From assembly GCA_002394535.1 (NCBI GenBank), contig DGUG01000148.1, positions 1 through 11,469 on the forward strand: a stretch of 11,469 nucleotides of DNA, read 5' to 3'. Made by a program: the position numbers and the translations under genes. Shown here piece after piece: positions 6,378 to 11,469 of the stretch. This DNA is from Lachnospiraceae bacterium UBA4316 (lineage in GTDB: Bacteria; Bacillota; Clostridia; Lachnospirales; Lachnospiraceae). The notes under the pieces are model-generated. The model was given only the letters and a program-made list of their open reading frames with translations. It was not told the origin of the DNA and did no database searches. The number at the start of each line of letters is the position of its first letter. The first letter of the stretch is position 1.

Positions 6378-6475
6378 TACCATTCACAATCGGCATATTC
6401 ACCGGGGTATTCCTCGGCTTTATCATCTCGGGATTTATTGCGATGGGAAAGGACGATGATGAACCATGGGAATGA
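6374..6475 (+). CDS. Very small membrane protein (33 aa)
   Basis: The ATG overlaps the stop of the previous gene as ATGA, and AAAGGA at 6357-6362 lies 11 bases upstream. The 33 codons give one hydrophobic helix, FTIGIFTGVFLGFIISGF (about 4-21), followed by a short acidic tail (KDDDEPWE). It is probably a single-pass inner-membrane peptide. No function can be assigned. Support is overlap, composition and spacing only. Confidence 0.5.
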   Translation: MIPFTIGIFTGVFLGFIISGFIAMGKDDDEPWE

Positions 6476-6633
6476 CCACCGAGGAAATGAACGCAATGAA
6501 CCGAATCAACATCTATTTACGTGATAAGCGGGGGTTGTCCATACCGGACGCCTTCCGCATCGCTAAAGAGATCGTGGACGACAGAGATTTTATCATGGAG
6601 GTATTAAGTGAAATACGTAATCAGACAAGTTGA
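6466..6633 (+). CDS. Very small soluble protein (55 aa)
   Basis: From ATG 6466 this reads 55 codons; an in-frame ATG at 6472 would give 53. The product is a charged helical peptide (RINIYLRDKRGLSIPDAF in the middle, ending VLSEIRNQTS). It overlaps the 33-aa gene by 10 bases and the following zinc-ribbon gene by 26. GGAAAGGA lies 13 bases before 6466, a loose fit. It fills a gap that would otherwise hold no gene. Confidence 0.45.
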   Translation: MGMTTEEMNAMNRINIYLRDKRGLSIPDAFRIAKEIVDDRDFIMEVLSEIRNQTS

Positions 6634-6790
6634 ACCCAACGGCTATGCAAGATTTATTTGCCCGAACTGCGGGAATACGCTTTTTATCAGTGACGGAACC
6701 GCACCGATTGATTTGCCGGAGGTCTGCGGACACTGCGGACGTGACGTGTATTTCATGGGCAATGATTTCGAGGAGGAGCATGATGAGTAA
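6608..6790 (+). CDS. Small zinc-ribbon protein (60 aa)
   Basis: The protein has one zinc ribbon formed by FICPNCGNTL (17-26) and VCGHCGRDVYF (39-49), with the four cysteines as two CxxC knuckles, and an acidic end (FEEEHDE). The start is GTG, six bases after GGAGG (6597-6601). It is a typical phage zinc-ribbon protein, possibly binding nucleic acid or a host protein; the target is unknown. Its 3' end carries the Shine-Dalgarno site of the next gene. Confidence 0.65.
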   Translation: MKYVIRQVEPNGYARFICPNCGNTLFISDGTAPIDLPEVCGHCGRDVYFMGNDFEEEHDE

Positions 6791-6986
6791 TCCGAGCGGA
6801 CTTCCGGATCCGACAGCAGAGCAGGCAATCTACAATGCGAGCAAGGCAACACGCTACCTTCCGAAAGACCTGCACAAGGCTTTCAGAGTTTGTAAGAGTA
6901 TCCTGGAACTGTTCGGCTACGAGTTCACGGAGGTTCGCTTTAAGGACAGGGACGGAAAGAAATATTTATGGGGAGGGAGAGAATGA
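6783..6986 (+). CDS. Small phage protein of unknown function (67 aa)
   Basis: This 67-residue protein (SNPSGLPDPTAEQAI at the N-terminus, LELFGYEFTEVRFKDRDG near the C-terminus) is of a type I have seen in Clostridia phages without a known role. The frame stays open further upstream, but AGGAGG at 6771-6776 points to ATG 6783 (6 bases of spacing) rather than ATG 6780 (3 bases). It overlaps the zinc-ribbon gene by 8 bases and the next gene by 4 (ATGA). Confidence 0.6.
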   Translation: MSNPSGLPDPTAEQAIYNASKATRYLPKDLHKAFRVCKSILELFGYEFTEVRFKDRDGKKYLWGGRE

Positions 6987-7225
6987 TATTCATATTCATC
7001 TTCGCACTGTTCATCGGCTTTGCACTCGGCGGAATCTTCGCCATGGCAACGACCTCTGTTAAAATCGTCAAGGTCGTACACGATACCGGCATTGACCCGG
7101 ACGCACTGATAGCATGGATTGAGAACTATCAGCATAACTACGAATGGGTATCACCGCCGACCACGGCGGAAATTATCAAGCGCATACAGGAAATGAAGAA
7201 TGCAAGTGAAAGAGAGGTGATGTAA
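6983..7225 (+). CDS. Single-pass membrane protein (80 aa)
   Basis: Residues 2-22 (IFIFIFALFIGFALGGIFAM) form one strong membrane helix at the extreme N-terminus, without a cleavage site. A soluble C-terminal half of about 58 residues follows, with a helix near the end (EIIKRIQEMKN). ATG 6983 is chosen because it overlaps the previous stop as ATGA and GGGAGGGAG precedes it. The function is unknown. The next gene begins immediately after the stop. Confidence 0.6.
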   Translation: MIFIFIFALFIGFALGGIFAMATTSVKIVKVVHDTGIDPDALIAWIENYQHNYEWVSPPTTAEIIKRIQEMKNASEREVM

Positions 7226-7591
7226 TTGCATTACATAATTAATCCGTGGGTGTTCTACCTGCTTGGAGTCAGTAACGCGGTAGGGATGGCGTGCGTTATA
7301 TTTCTAGCGGTATTCGCTATTGCGTTCGGGTCATATCTGCTCATCTGGACTATAGAGTGTATTGGAGATGAATACCCAACACCAACGCAGATTCTCAAGA
7401 AATGGAAAGTTCCGCTAATACTCAGCGTTGCATTTCTCGTGTTCATGCCATCAACAGACACCATCTACAAGATGATGATTGCATCGCAGGTCACTACGGA
7501 AAATATCGATACAGCAAAGGAAACGATTCAAGACGTAGCTGACTATATCATAGATGCGGTGAAGGAGATAGAAGAAGGGAGCAACACATGA
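7226..7591 (+). CDS. Two-pass membrane protein (121 aa)
   Basis: Hydrophobic stretches at about 17-43 and 62-76 predict two membrane segments, joined by a short polar loop (GDEYPTPTQ). A C-terminal amphipathic helix (AKETIQDVADYIIDAVKEI, about 97-115) follows. The start is TTG, preceded by AGAGGTGAT at about 7212-7220, and it abuts the stop of the previous gene. I recognise no family by name. A role at the host membrane (exclusion or replication anchoring) is possible but unsupported; the position is wrong for a classical holin. Confidence 0.6.
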   Translation: MHYIINPWVFYLLGVSNAVGMACVIFLAVFAIAFGSYLLIWTIECIGDEYPTPTQILKKWKVPLILSVAFLVFMPSTDTIYKMMIASQVTTENIDTAKETIQDVADYIIDAVKEIEEGSNT

Positions 7592-7929
7592 AAGATATGA
7601 CGTTGAATGAATACCAGTTACTCGCGGCACGCACAATCAACCCTGCGCTCACAGAGGACGAGGTCGAACAGCATGCACTCTTCGGTCTGGCTTCGGAAGT
7701 CGGCGAGGTGCTCGGGCTCTGGCAGAAACGCTTACAGGGTCACGAGATTGAGGAGGAACACCTGCTGAAGGAACTGGGTGATGTTGCTTGGATGCTTGCG
7801 GAACTCTGCACGGTGGACGGCTACACGCTCGGCGAGGTCTGCCGTATGAACATCGACAAACTCCGCGCACGCTACCCGGACGGCTTCGACACGGAACACA
7901 GCATACACAGAAAGGCCAACGACATATGA
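7588..7929 (+). CDS. MazG-like nucleotide pyrophosphohydrolase
   Basis: This 113-residue protein matches the single-domain MazG/NTP-PPase group: ASEVGEVLG (35-43) supplies E37 and E40, and KELGDVAWMLAEL (61-73) supplies E62 and D65, together the ExxE...ExxD magnesium-binding set. KLRARYPDGFD (91-101) is a common C-terminal ending in phage members. Such enzymes hydrolyse NTPs or dNTPs to monophosphate and pyrophosphate, and in phages they are thought to adjust the nucleotide pool or alarmone levels during infection. Both ends overlap neighbours as ATGA. No catalytic residue is missing. Confidence 0.82.
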   Translation: MKDMTLNEYQLLAARTINPALTEDEVEQHALFGLASEVGEVLGLWQKRLQGHEIEEEHLLKELGDVAWMLAELCTVDGYTLGEVCRMNIDKLRARYPDGFDTEHSIHRKANDI

Positions 7930-8366
7930 CTCCAGAGAACGAAGCAAAGCGCGACTTCCTCATGCGCTACCACTGGGACTTGAAAGCCATCGAGGAACTT
8001 GAGAGCGAGATAACCGCATGCAGACTCGGAGCACTGCCTGGCGCGATCCGCTACACCGGAATGCCTCACGGGTCGGGCAACACTTCAGACCTGTCCGATT
8101 ACGCTGTCCGCATCGATGAGCTCCTCGCAAAGCTCAAGGCGAAGCGAGAGGAAACGATCTCCGACCTGCACGATATCATTCACGCGATCGAAGCGGTAGA
8201 CGACGCGAGGGCGTGCGTGCTGCTCCGGTATAAATACATCCAGCGCAAGACATGGAGAGAGGTGGCAGCACTGATGGATTACGACGAGTATTACGTCAGG
8301 CGTGAGCTACACAGCGAAGCTCTAAGAAAATTTAAAGTCCCCACAAAATCCCACAATGTTTTTTGA
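7926..8366 (+). CDS. DUF1492/sigma-like late transcription regulator (RinA/ArpU type)
   Basis: This 146-residue protein has a long N-terminal coiled region (helices about 10-33 and 58-92) and a C-terminal helix-turn-helix like sigma region 4 (RKTWREVAALMDYDEYYVRR, about 107-126). This architecture and its position just before the HNH-terminase genes fit the DUF1492/RinA/ArpU-type activators that switch on phage late transcription. ATG 7926 overlaps the MazG stop as ATGA; the frame stays open upstream but that stretch is the MazG gene. The 3' codons also contain the CCCACAA repeats proposed as its own target site, so gene end and promoter overlap. Confidence 0.75.
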   Translation: MTPENEAKRDFLMRYHWDLKAIEELESEITACRLGALPGAIRYTGMPHGSGNTSDLSDYAVRIDELLAKLKAKREETISDLHDIIHAIEAVDDARACVLLRYKYIQRKTWREVAALMDYDEYYVRRELHSEALRKFKVPTKSHNVF

Positions 8367-8377
8367 TATGATATAAG
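8340..8377 (+). promoter_or_regulatory. Candidate late promoter with two CCCACAA activator repeats
   Basis: CCCACAA occurs at 8340-8346 and 8350-8356, exactly 10 bases apart. It is followed by a T run and TATGAT (8367-8372), a good -10 box. No -35 box stands at the expected distance, which suits an activator- or alternative-sigma-dependent promoter. Position between the late regulator and the packaging genes supports a late promoter. Function is inferred. Confidence 0.5.
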
Positions 8378-8498
8378 CTGACGTGAAACGTCAGACAGCG
8401 AAGGTCAAGGGTCGTGCGCAAACAGTTGCCCATCACTCTTCTTCATGTCTTATATCCTTTCCAACTGGACTCGGAGCAATATCCGGGTCCTTTTGTTT
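8378..8498 (+). ncRNA. Structured leader of the late operon (candidate)
   Basis: This non-coding stretch would be the 5' leader of the late transcript if the TATGAT box is used. It opens with a perfect 7-bp hairpin (CTGACGT-GAA-ACGTCAG, 8378-8394). CAGTTG (8423-8428) can pair with CAACTG (8462-8467), and it ends in an intrinsic terminator (8467-8498). The open frame across it (from GTG 8383) has no ribosome-binding site or protein-like composition. Confidence 0.45.
8467..8498 (+). terminator. Intrinsic terminator in the late leader
   Basis: GGACTCGG (8467-8474) pairs with CCGGGTCC (8483-8490), an 8-bp stem including one G-U pair, with loop AGCAATAT. It is followed directly by TTTTGTTT. It lies 10 bases before the HNH start and downstream of the candidate late promoter, so it would block late expression unless read through. 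Confidence 0.65.
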
Positions 8499-8508
8499 GC
8501 GAGGACTT

Positions 8509-8820
8509 ATGCAATACGAATCGAACCCGTTCTACCTTACAACTAAATGGAAACGCAAGCGCGCGACAATCCTCAAGCGTGATCACTACCAATGCCAGGA
8601 CTGCAAGCGGTACGGTCGAACCCGTGAGGCTACGGAAGTTCACCACATCAAACACCTCGAGGACTGTCCCGAACTTGCTTACGATAACGACAACCTCATC
8701 AGCTTGTGCAGTGCGTGCCATCGCAAGCGTCACCCGGAGAAGGGGACGAAAAGCTGGAGAAAATACGCGGGAGTCAGCGCAAGGGGCGGTGGGGTACGGA
8801 AAAACGACGAAATGGTTTGA
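8509..8820 (+). CDS. HNH endonuclease of the packaging module
   Basis: This 103-residue HNH protein has zinc knuckles CQDC (about 29-32) and CSAC (about 67-70), the catalytic pair VHHIK (about 44-48), and the downstream Asn/His of the motif (DNLISLCSACHRKRH). Phage HNH proteins next to terminase genes, such as HK97 gp74, assist terminase in cos cleavage, and the same role is inferred here. ATG 8509 follows GAGG (8501-8504) and begins the typical NPFYLTTKWKRKRATIL region. The open frame extends upstream to GTG 8383 but crosses the leader and terminator, so I exclude that part. It is the first gene of the late operon. Confidence 0.85.
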   Translation: MQYESNPFYLTTKWKRKRATILKRDHYQCQDCKRYGRTREATEVHHIKHLEDCPELAYDNDNLISLCSACHRKRHPEKGTKSWRKYAGVSARGGGVRKNDEMV

Positions 8821-8932
8821 GTAGAAAATCGCCAACCCCCCCCTGTCGAGCTTGTTTAAGCCGGTCGGCTCTGCTGGGATAGGGTGTAGTTTTCCGACTC
8901 TGACCGATTTTTCTGAAAAAGGGTAATCTGCC
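8821..8932 (+). other. Candidate cos / terminase-recognition region
   Basis: This 112-base non-coding gap lies between the HNH and small terminase genes. It contains a run of eight C (8836-8843), a near-palindrome AGCCGGTCGGCT (8859-8870), and AAAATCG (8825-8831) inverted as CGATTTT (8905-8911), which frames the segment. HNH-plus-P27 terminase phages are typically cos-packaging, and cos lies next to the terminase genes. The exact cut site cannot be seen. The Shine-Dalgarno site for the small terminase (AAGGG) is at the right end. Confidence 0.4.
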
Positions 8933-9298
8933 ATGACATCAAAAGCTTGGAAAAACAGAATAGCGGCAAGCCTCAAGCAGATAAGCGTGGATCCGAAGCA
9001 GTATCAGGCTGTAATTGACACGCTTGCGGACATTCTGGAGCAACGAGATGCATGTCTGGAGCGGTATGTCAGTGACGGGGCTGTGCCGGTAATGGAATAC
9101 ACGAACAAAGGCGGAGCAACAAACACGGTCAAGAACCCGCTGCTCATCTTGTGGACTGACCTTAATACTCAGGCCCTTGCCTACTGGAGGGAATTGGGGC
9201 TTACGCCATCCGCATATAAGAAAATGACAGGCGGAAAACCTGCCGAAGAGAAGGGGAGCGCGTTGGTGGATGCGCTGAAGGCTCTTGAAGCAAGTTAA
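8933..9298 (+). CDS. terS: Terminase small subunit, P27 family
   Basis: This 121-residue protein matches P27-type small terminases: a helical N-terminal part ([19 protein letters not shown], about 28-46), then [20 protein letters not shown] (67-86) and [10 protein letters not shown] (87-96), the most conserved block. Small terminases recognise the packaging site and hand the genome to the large subunit; P27 members belong to cos-packaging phages. The ATG follows AAGGG (about 8919-8923) at 9 bases. Its end overlaps the large terminase start by 14 bases, implying coupled translation. Confidence 0.85.
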   Translation: MTSKAWKNRIAASLKQISVDPKQYQAVIDTLADILEQRDACLERYVSDGAVPVMEYTNKGGATNTVKNPLLILWTDLNTQALAYWRELGLTPSAYKKMTGGKPAEEKGSALVDALKALEAS

Positions 9299-11021
9299 GG
9301 GTAAGCACTGGAAGATGGCTCTTGCTTATGCGGAAGGCATCCGGGACGGAACGATCGTTGCGAACGTTGAAAGAAAGCAATGCGTCGAGCGGTTCTTTCG
9401 GGATTTGGAAAACCCGGATTACGAGATAAAGCCAAAGGGGCCGGAGTTCTGCATTGGAATTATCGAGAAGACCTTGTGCCACCAGCAAGGAGAAGCACTT
9501 GACGGAACTCCGATGCGCGGCAAGCCGTTTTTATTACAGCCGTGGCAAGTGTTTATTATTTATAACTTGATTGGATTTGTTCACGCCGGGACGAATATCG
9601 TGCGGTTTCATGAAGCATTGATATTTCTGCCTCGCAAGAACGCAAAGACCGTTACAGCAGGGGCTCTTGCGTGGGCTCTGTCACTTTGGTATAGACGGTC
9701 GGGAGCAAAGACGTATGTTTCGTCGGCGGCTCTCATGCAGTCTCTGGAAACCTTCAACTTCCTGGACTACAACGTCAAGCGCATGGGCGAGGATGAGAAG
9801 GACGGCGGGCACGTACACGTCATAGATAACAACAACGAGCATTCCATGGAGGCAAATCTCCCGGATGGCTCGTTTTTTATTAGGGCACTTGCGGCGAATC
9901 CGGACACACAAGATTCTCTGAACTGCAATATTGCGATTTGCGACGAAATACATGCGTTCAAATCTCCGAAGCAGTACAACCTTTTCAAAGAAGCCATGAA
10001 AGCGTACACGAACAAACTCATGATTGGGATTTCCACAGCCGGAGACAATGCAAACGGCTTTCTTGGACAGAGACTTAAATATTGCCGGAGCATCTTGGAC
10101 GGAACCATCAAGGACGAGCAGTATTTTGTGTTCATTTGCTGTGCGAACCCGGACGAGAGCGGAAATATTGATTACACGAATCCGCTTGTTCACGAGATGG
10201 CAAACCCGTCATACGGCGTGACGATTCGCCCGCAGGAAATCCTAAACGACAGTTTGCAGGCTCAGAATGACCCGCAACAGCGGAAGGACTTCTTTGCAAA
10301 GTCACTGAACGTCTTCACGAACGCAATCAAAGCGTACTTCAACATCCGGGAGTTCAAGCAGTCGGATGCACAATATGACTGGACGCTTGAAGAACTTTCC
10401 AAACTACCTATCAAGTGGTTTGGAGGAGCCGACCTCTCAAAGATGCACGACCTCACGGCGGCGGCTTTGTACGGAGAATATCAAGGCGTCAATATTGTTA
10501 TTCCGCACGCATTCTTCCCGGTCGTTGCGGCACATGAGAAAGCAGAAAAAGACAACATTCCGCTTTTCGGGTGGATGGATGACGGCTGGCTGACAATGTG
10601 CAACACACCGACAACGGAATATTCCGATGTGGTCAAGTGGTTTTCCGATATGCGGCAGATGGGATTCAAGATTATTCAAGTCGGGCATGACCGCAAATTC
10701 GGGCGGGAATACATCCGGCTCATGCGGAATGCAGGATTCAAGGTTGTTGACCAGCCGCAGTATTACTACGTCAAGTCCGAGGGCTTCCGTCACATCGAGA
10801 AAGCCGCAAAGGACGGAAAGCTATATTACCTGCACGCGGAACCCTATGAATATTGCGTGGAAAACGTCCGAGCGGTAGAAAAGACCGACGACATGATTAT
10901 GTATGAGAAAATCCAGCAGACGTATCGAATTGATATATTCGACGCGTCTGTTTTTGCTTGCGTGCGGTATCTGGAGAACCTTGATAAGAGTGCCAAAGCG
11001 GCGAACTGGTGGAAGGAGTAA
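9285..11021 (+). CDS. terL: Terminase large subunit (Terminase_1 ATPase-nuclease)
   Basis: This 578-residue packaging motor has a full N-terminal ATPase and C-terminal nuclease. The P-loop is LPRKNAKT (115-122), where the usual Gly before KT is Ala. Walker B with catalytic Glu is IAICDE (216-221). The coupling motif is probably GISTAG (248-253). Nuclease acidic residues lie in GGADLS (D383), VGHDRK (D469) and IFDASV (D553). Length is normal for the family. It translocates DNA into proheads and cuts it. The start is TTG 9285, overlapping the small subunit gene with GAAGG close upstream; ATG 9315 (residue 11) is an alternative. GGAAGGAG at its 3' end serves the portal gene. Confidence 0.93.
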   Translation: MKQVKGKHWKMALAYAEGIRDGTIVANVERKQCVERFFRDLENPDYEIKPKGPEFCIGIIEKTLCHQQGEALDGTPMRGKPFLLQPWQVFIIYNLIGFVHAGTNIVRFHEALIFLPRKNAKTVTAGALAWALSLWYRRSGAKTYVSSAALMQSLETFNFLDYNVKRMGEDEKDGGHVHVIDNNNEHSMEANLPDGSFFIRALAANPDTQDSLNCNIAICDEIHAFKSPKQYNLFKEAMKAYTNKLMIGISTAGDNANGFLGQRLKYCRSILDGTIKDEQYFVFICCANPDESGNIDYTNPLVHEMANPSYGVTIRPQEILNDSLQAQNDPQQRKDFFAKSLNVFTNAIKAYFNIREFKQSDAQYDWTLEELSKLPIKWFGGADLSKMHDLTAAALYGEYQGVNIVIPHAFFPVVAAHEKAEKDNIPLFGWMDDGWLTMCNTPTTEYSDVVKWFSDMRQMGFKIIQVGHDRKFGREYIRLMRNAGFKVVDQPQYYYVKSEGFRHIEKAAKDGKLYYLHAEPYEYCVENVRAVEKTDDMIMYEKIQQTYRIDIFDASVFACVRYLENLDKSAKAANWWKE

Positions 11022-11024
11022 CAA

Positions 11025-11469
11025 ATGTCCAGAAAAAGGAAAAAGAATATTCGGAGTGGTACGAGCCCGGCTGGATCCACCAGAGCGACGATTCTGCTCA
11101 GTGATCCGCAGGCTTATGACATGCTCTGCCTAGACGGGTACACAAAACTCAGCAAGAACCCGGAAGTCGTGACGGCGGTCATGCGGATTGCAGATCTGAT
11201 TAGTTCCATGACGATTCACCTCATGGCAAACACAGCGAACGGCGACACTCGCATAACAAACGAGCTGTCCCGGAAGATTGATATCAATCCCAACCGGTAT
11301 ATGACACGGAAGACGTTCATCTCTGCGGTCGTGAAGAATATGCTTCTGACGGGAGACGGCAACAGCGTCGTCAAGGTCAGAACGAGCAAGGGGCTCATAA
11401 AGGATCTGGAGCCCATACAGCCGAGCCGGGTGAGCTTTCACGCTGAAGGATACGGCTACAACGTGCGGA
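11025..11469 (+). CDS. Portal protein, HK97 family, N-terminal part (cut by window end)
   Basis: The ATG is 6 bases after GGAAGGAG (11011-11018), and 148 codons are visible before the window ends. After a basic N-terminus (SRKRKKN) come LDGYTKLSKNPEVVTAVM, then IADLISSMTIHLM, LSRKIDINPNRYMTRKT and MLLTGDGNSVV. This is the typical order of HK97-type (Phage_portal) proteins, in which the NPEV...VARIADLVSSM region and the GDGNAV turn are conserved. The portal forms the dodecameric channel at the capsid vertex to which the terminase docks. It is the fourth late gene. No defect is visible in the part present. Confidence 0.88.
   Translation, partial: MSRKRKKNIRSGTSPAGSTRATILLSDPQAYDMLCLDGYTKLSKNPEVVTAVMRIADLISSMTIHLMANTANGDTRITNELSRKIDINPNRYMTRKTFISAVVKNMLLTGDGNSVVKVRTSKGLIKDLEPIQPSRVSFHAEGYGYNVR

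Noticed and set aside
6630..6782. Longer N-terminus for the 67-aa protein
   Set aside because: The added stretch is a shifted-frame shadow of the zinc-ribbon gene; AGGAGG at 6771-6776 marks the real start.
8378..8394. Hairpin CTGACGT-GAA-ACGTCAG as a terminator
   Set aside because: Perfect stem but no following T run; better read as a 5' leader hairpin.
8383..8508. Upstream extension of the HNH reading frame to a GTG start
   Set aside because: Would include the leader hairpin and terminator, has no ribosome-binding site, and the added residues do not resemble HNH proteins; ATG 8509 is preferred.
8443..8976. Minus-strand open frame across the HNH gene and both non-coding gaps
   Set aside because: Opposite strand to all other genes, no recognisable domain, and it would cover the terminator and candidate cos region.
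9399..9650. Degenerate P-loop (RKNAKT) of the large terminase as evidence of inactivation
   Set aside because: Lys-Thr and the flanking residues are intact and the variant Gly/Ala position tolerates change in this family; all other motifs are present.
1..11469. tRNA genes, insertion sequences, integrase or attachment sites
   Set aside because: No cloverleaf-like segment, transposase-like frame or terminal inverted repeats were seen on either strand.

Overview
The window is an 11.5 kb segment of a tailed temperate-type phage or prophage. Every supported gene is on the + strand. It runs from the end of the early (replication) region, through an accessory block of small genes, into the start of the late (packaging and head) operon. 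The protein families point to an HK97-like siphovirus of a Firmicutes host, most likely a gut Clostridia member such as Lachnospiraceae or Oscillospiraceae. They include a DUF1492-type late regulator, a P27-family small terminase, Terminase_1, an HK97-type portal, and DLISRQAAI/CxxC small proteins. The host assignment is inference. Integrase, repressor and tail genes are outside the window.

Replication and recombination (1-3703): an SSB-like protein with an acidic ELPF tail; an ERCC4-fold nuclease; a winged-helix replication initiator; a fused zinc-finger/TOPRIM primase and DnaB-like helicase ending in DIPF; and a small unknown protein. Seven in-phase 11-bp iterons followed by a purine/AT-rich stretch lie inside the initiator gene and look like the phage replication origin.

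Accessory block (3713-7591): a beta-class DNA methyltransferase gene of lower GC, bracketed by a 17-bp direct repeat that carries the ribosome-binding site. After it come about ten small genes, mostly joined by 4-bp ATGA overlaps: Cys-rich and zinc-ribbon proteins, a DLISRQAAI tandem-module protein, and three small membrane proteins. Two of these genes (33 and about 55 codons) are very short.

Switch to late genes (7588-8508): a MazG-like NTP pyrophosphohydrolase and a sigma-like/DUF1492 late regulator. The regulator's 3' end holds two CCCACAA repeats one helical turn apart, just upstream of a TATGAT box. The roughly 140-base non-coding leader that follows has a 5' hairpin, a long-range stem and an intrinsic terminator directly before the HNH gene. 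This layout suggests an activated late promoter followed by antitermination or attenuation.

Packaging (8509-11469): HNH endonuclease; a 112-bp non-coding stretch with an 8-C run and inverted repeats (candidate cos region); small terminase; large terminase; and the first 148 codons of the portal gene, cut by the window end.
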